A stretch of DNA of 64,000 nucleotides from Utricularia gibba. Its lineage: Eukaryota > Streptophyta > Magnoliopsida > Lamiales > Lentibulariaceae. How positions within the stretch are numbered: position 1 is the stretch's first letter; each line of letters begins with the position of its first letter. The DNA lies in contig NEEC01000010.1 in the NCBI GenBank assembly GCA_002189035.1, positions 1,736,001-1,800,000 of the forward strand, read 5' to 3'. Shown in pieces: positions 60,387-64,000 of this stretch. The notes under the pieces were generated by a model that saw only the letters and a program-made list of their open reading frames with translations, did no database searches and was not told the DNA's origin. The position numbers and the translations under genes were made by a program.

Positions 60387-60860
60387 ACAGATCCTTAATT
60401 TGCAGATATGAATGTAGGTAAATTAGAAATTCAAATAGATATTAAATATTCATGTTAATTTTAAATATAATTTTATATGATTTAAAGTTAAAAAATGGGT
60501 CTTCGTCTAATAATTTTGTTTTAGGATGGGTATTTTTGGTAGTTCAAAAAAAATTAATATGGTTTAAATAATTTATATATTGTGATTATTTAGATTTATG
60601 AGAAATCTGAATAATTTTTTAAAAAAACAATTCGTTAAAAGAAAAACACAGTGACTTTTGGGCTCCATGTGGGCCATACCTTTGTATAAGGCCCAGGCCC
60701 ACGCGCAAAAAGTTCGTCTCTAAGGTTGCGTTGTACTTTGAGATTTTTATCGCTCCCAAGAACTCAGTAGACGTATGACCCGCGAAATCGAGAATGCCTT
60801 CGCCGTGCGTCGCCGCTAAATCGCCGTTGCTTCTTCTGATTCGCTCCCCGTGATTCGGAA

Positions 60861-63008
60861 ATGAATTTTGCGTTGCGGGAGAGTGATCCCAACACTAATC
60901 ATATCCCGGAATCGCAGCCACTTCAATCACTCGAACAAGAGCAGCAACTAGAGGATGAATCACGTCGTCTGTTACCCTCATCGCCATCATCGTCGTCGTC
61001 CGTATCCCTAGAGATTGGAAGATTAGATGTGGAAGGTGAGAACGGTAACGAGGCAGCATATGAGGCGTCTCAAAAAGTTTCGATCGGCGATTCTGAATCG
61101 GGTTCCGCGAATTACTCGAGTACACCTCCGTTCTCCTTCAAAAAGTTGTGGCTTTTCACTGGTCCGGGGTTTTTGATGAGCATAGCTTTTTTGGACCCGG
61201 GGAATCTCGAGGGGGATCTTCAGGCCGGGGCGGTTGCTGGCTATTCGCTTCTTTGGCTACTTATGTGGGCGACGAGTATGGGTCTTCTGATCCAGCTTCT
61301 TTCGGCAAGGCTAGGGGTAGCTTCAGGTCGGCATTTGGCGGAGCTCTGCCGTGAGGAGTATCCGCGTTGGGCCGGGTTTTTTCTGTGGGTCATGGCTGAG
61401 CTGGCCTTAATAGGTGCTGATATTCAGGAGGTGATTGGAAGCGCCATTGCGATTCAGATTCTGAGTCGAGGGGTACTTCCTATCTGGTCAGGGGTTCTGA
61501 TTACTGCGTCTGATTGGTAAGCTTTTGGGTTATGAAGAGACTTATTTTTGCTTTCTTTCTTACAGAATTCGACTGTGAACTGGTGCTGGTCAACTTTTCG
61601 CGCTTGAAAATTGATTCGGAGAACTGCTGAATCTGATTTCTGTTTTTTTCCTTCCCTTTTAACATCCGGGACTTGTATTTAGTGAAGCTTGCTCTTTTAA
61701 CTGTCCCCACTAGCAGGATAGTGGGATTGGTGGCGACGTATATAATTCTATATGAAGTTATGAATTCCCATCAGTAGAAGAAAACTTTCTGCTCCGGAGC
61801 TTTGTTCGTTCTTGTGTGACATGTTTTTATGCAATGAAATGTGATCCCTGAGACTGTTCTTTTGCCTTGCAGTTTCATATTTTTACTTCTTGAAAATTAC
61901 GGAATGAGGAAGTTGGAAGCTCTATTTGCGGTGCTCATATCAACGATGGCCCTAGCGTTTGCTTGGATGTTTGCAGATGCCAAGCCCAGTTCAAAAGAAC
62001 TACTACTTGGTTAGATGCCTAATAGTGATATAGCTTGTCGATATTGTTGATGTCAAGGAGCTTATGTGAGACAAAACCGCCTCATTCTTAAATAGGTCTT
62101 TTGATTCCAAGGCTTAGCTCAAGAACAATTCGCCAGGCAGTGGGAGTTGTGGGGTGTGTAATAATGCCGCACAATGTCTTTTTGCACTCTGCTTTGGTGC
62201 AGTCGAGGGAAATCCAACCCGGAAACAAATCCCAGGTGCAGGAGGCACTCAACTATTACACGATTGAGTCTTCTGCAGCCCTTTTCATCTCCTTCATCAT
62301 CAACATATTTGTCACCACTGTTTTTGCCAAGGGCTTCTACGGGAGTGAGCAAGCAAATTATATTGGGCTTGTAAACGCAGGACAATATCTAGAAGCCAAG
62401 TATGGTGGGGGGCTGTTTCCAATCCTCTACATTTGGGGTGTCGGATTATTGGCTGCTGGTCAGAGCAGCACAATAACTGGAACATATGCAGGACAGTTTA
62501 TCATGGGTGGCTTTCTCAACCTGCGTCTGAAGAAGTCAATTAGATCACTGATCACCCGCAGCTGTGCCATTATTCCTACAATAATTGTGGCAGTGATCTT
62601 CAACAAGTCGGAGTCGTCCCTTGATGTTCTAAATGAATGGCTCAATGTCTTGCAGTCCATACAAATACCTTTTGCACTCATCCCACTTCTGACGCTGGTG
62701 TCCAAGGAGCAGATAATGGGAAGTTTCAAGATTGGCCTTTTTCTCGAGGTAACGCATCTTACATACCTCATCTAATTCAATGAAATCACTGGCCTCATGC
62801 CTCATACCTTTCTATGTTGACACATCAGAGACTTGCCTGGGCTGTGGCTGCATTAGTGATCGTGATAAACGGTTACCTGTTGCTTGATTTCTTTCTCTCT
62901 GAAGTCCATGGTATGCTGTTTGGTTTCTGGGTCACTGCTGCAACTGCAACTTACCTAGCTTTCTTGGTCTATCTTGTTTTACACTGGACCAAGCAGCGCT
63001 CGAATTGA
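60861..63008 (+). CDS. NRAMP2: NRAMP-family divalent metal transporter, NRAMP2-like
   Basis: Proton-coupled transporter of manganese and iron in endomembranes. Four exons: 60861-61516, 61873-62009, 62096-62748 and 62829-63008, giving 541 residues with no frame break. A polar Ser-rich cytosolic N-terminus precedes about twelve membrane segments. The metal-binding motif in the first helix is [20 protein letters not shown] (DPGN). The sixth helix has [18 protein letters not shown] (MPHN), and the transport signature [20 protein letters not shown] is intact. [11 protein letters not shown] and [20 protein letters not shown] also match the family. The long N-terminus, exon count and [13 protein letters not shown] place it with the NRAMP2 to NRAMP5 group of dicot genes rather than NRAMP1/6. 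The exact paralog is inferred. Confidence 0.95.
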
Positions 63009-63368
63009 TATCCCCAGCTTCTGCACTGAGGATTTGATTATTCTGAACACTAGAGCACACGTTTCACACATAGTTATACACATAGAACCCCCAAACCTCT
63101 CGAAAGATGCGTTTTTGCTTCTTTGCTGAGTTACTATAAGATGGGCTGAATCAGAATCCTAGCTATAAGCTGCCACTTGTTGTGTTGCGTTGCGTTGCAA
63201 TAAATGTAATGCTCATCTGTTGTGTATGCATATTGAATACGTGAAAGCAAGGCTGTGGTTGTTTGGAAAAAGCGACAGGATTAAGTGATCTGTGGGCCTG
63301 TTTTATGACTCAACAATCCATTAATAAGATGGAATCTTACTTGCAAGCAACATCCTCCGCCAAGCAGA
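63009..63368. other. Spacer between NRAMP and the terminal gene
   Basis: 3' UTR of the NRAMP gene and a short promoter. No element is recognised. Confidence 0.4.
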
Positions 63369-63879
63369 ATGGCTGAAACCGTGACCAGGAAGGAGATCGC
63401 GCGTTTCTGGCAGCAGAGGCTGATGGTGGAGGAGGACCACCTTTACGCCGCCGTCAAAGCTGCCGCTCGCCTCCGTGCACGAAAACTGACCGTGAGTTTT
63501 CTTTGATCCCGAACCCCCATATTATTCCTCACCCGGGTTTCCACAGTGATACCGCAAACTGCTTTTTTCTTAACCAGGACAACGATTACCTGCGCTTCAA
63601 ACTGTATGTCGAGGAGGAAGGATTTGCGGAGTACGAGAAAATGCTGAGCAAGGAGATGATGAGAGCCGGAATAAAGGACTGGTGAGTCTAATCAATCTTT
63701 ACTAGATGCTGGCTTCTCTTGCACCTTAGGAAGAGTATCCACACACGCATACAGACATACAGACGTATCTGGGTTTGTGCAGGTGGACGATGAGCAGGTT
63801 CGCGTATCTGAATCAACCAACTGCGAAGAAGCTGGTCCATAAGCAATGCAAGCCATCGTCTTGCTACCCTGCTGCTTGA
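63369..63879 (+). CDS. Uncharacterised small plant protein
   Basis: Three exons, 63369-63491, 63578-63681 and 63783-63879, encode 107 residues with in-phase GT..AG borders. It is soluble, charged and has no signal peptide or membrane segment. Recognisable stretches are MAETVTRKEIARFWQQRLMV, EEDHLYAAVKAAARLRARKL, DYLRFKLYVEEE and GIKDWWTMSRFAYLNQPT. I recall plant proteins of this shape (short, starting RxEIxxFWRxK, with IKDWWTxSxxAYLNQP near the C-terminus) but no known function, so I leave it as hypothetical. The N-terminal half is predicted to be helical. Nothing in the neighbourhood suggests a role. Confidence 0.8.
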
Positions 63880-64000
63880 AGGTGAACTGAAAAGAAGAAA
63901 CTCTGCTGCTGCTGAAACCTCTGTGAATACGCATGTGACAAAACGAAGAAACCATTCCTTGTGTTGTAAATGTACTACAGATGAATGAATACCCCCAACA

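Larger units (their letters stand above)
57875..60860. other. AT-rich intergenic region with two MITE-like copies
   Basis: No gene is recognised. It contains W-boxes near the WRKY start (57955-57960, 58035-58040, 58656-58661), two oppositely oriented copies of one repeat family (about 58060-58440 and 59998-60386), a telomere-like stretch at 59529-59547, and GTTGAC/GTCAAC at 59851-59865. Confidence 0.5.

Overview
The window is nuclear DNA from a flowering plant. Genes are split by short introns (mostly 70-500 bp) with GT..AG borders. The products include a chlorophyll-binding antenna protein (LHCB5), plastid transcription factor HEMERA/PTAC12, xylan 4-O-methyltransferase, WHIRLY, WRKY, AP2/ERF and PPR-DYW proteins. 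Genes are dense (about 25 genes or gene relics in 64 kb) and separated by AT-rich spacers carrying small MITE-like repeats. I cannot fix the species from sequence alone.

Layout: 0-7.6 kb, PPR-DYW protein (+), TRAF-type zinc-finger protein (-), small glycine-rich protein (+), LHCB5 (+). 7.6-10.2 kb, repeat-bearing spacer. 10.2-16.3 kb, RRM protein (+), WHIRLY (+), DUF2062 membrane protein (-). 16.5-25.1 kb, mid-SUN protein (-), eIF3i (-), GH5 mannanase (+). 25.5-31 kb, MOCS2A/CNX7 (+), tubulin chaperone TBCE (-), FAX-type fatty-acid exporter (+). 31.3-34 kb, an unusual block: a PME1 relic, an intact but divergent cytochrome c with Ile in place of the heme-ligand Met, and a PSB33 relic. 34.9-38.9 kb, ERF (+), DUF579 xylan methyltransferase (+), GDSL lipase (-). 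42.2-50.7 kb, eEF1B-gamma (-), ARF-GAP/C2 protein (+), PTAC12 (+). 51.9-57.9 kb, F-box/kelch (+), DUF616 protein (+), WRKY (-). 60.9-63.9 kb, NRAMP metal transporter (+) and a small uncharacterised plant protein (+).

These are ordinary single-gene plant transcription units and I see no operon-like cluster. Two themes recur. Several products act in plastids or mitochondria (LHCB5, PTAC12, FAX, WHIRLY, cytochrome c). Others serve the cytoskeleton and cell wall (TBCE, mannanase, xylan methyltransferase, DUF616).

The main cross-cutting observation is that eight genes are interrupted at 14 sites by what looks like one missing base, nearly always in or next to a short run of the same base and always in the same direction. 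This looks more like homopolymer under-calling in the assembly than independent gene decay. The coding calls below note each site. The most interesting biological candidate is the cytochrome c paralog lacking the Met80 ligand. I found no convincing new multi-gene system.
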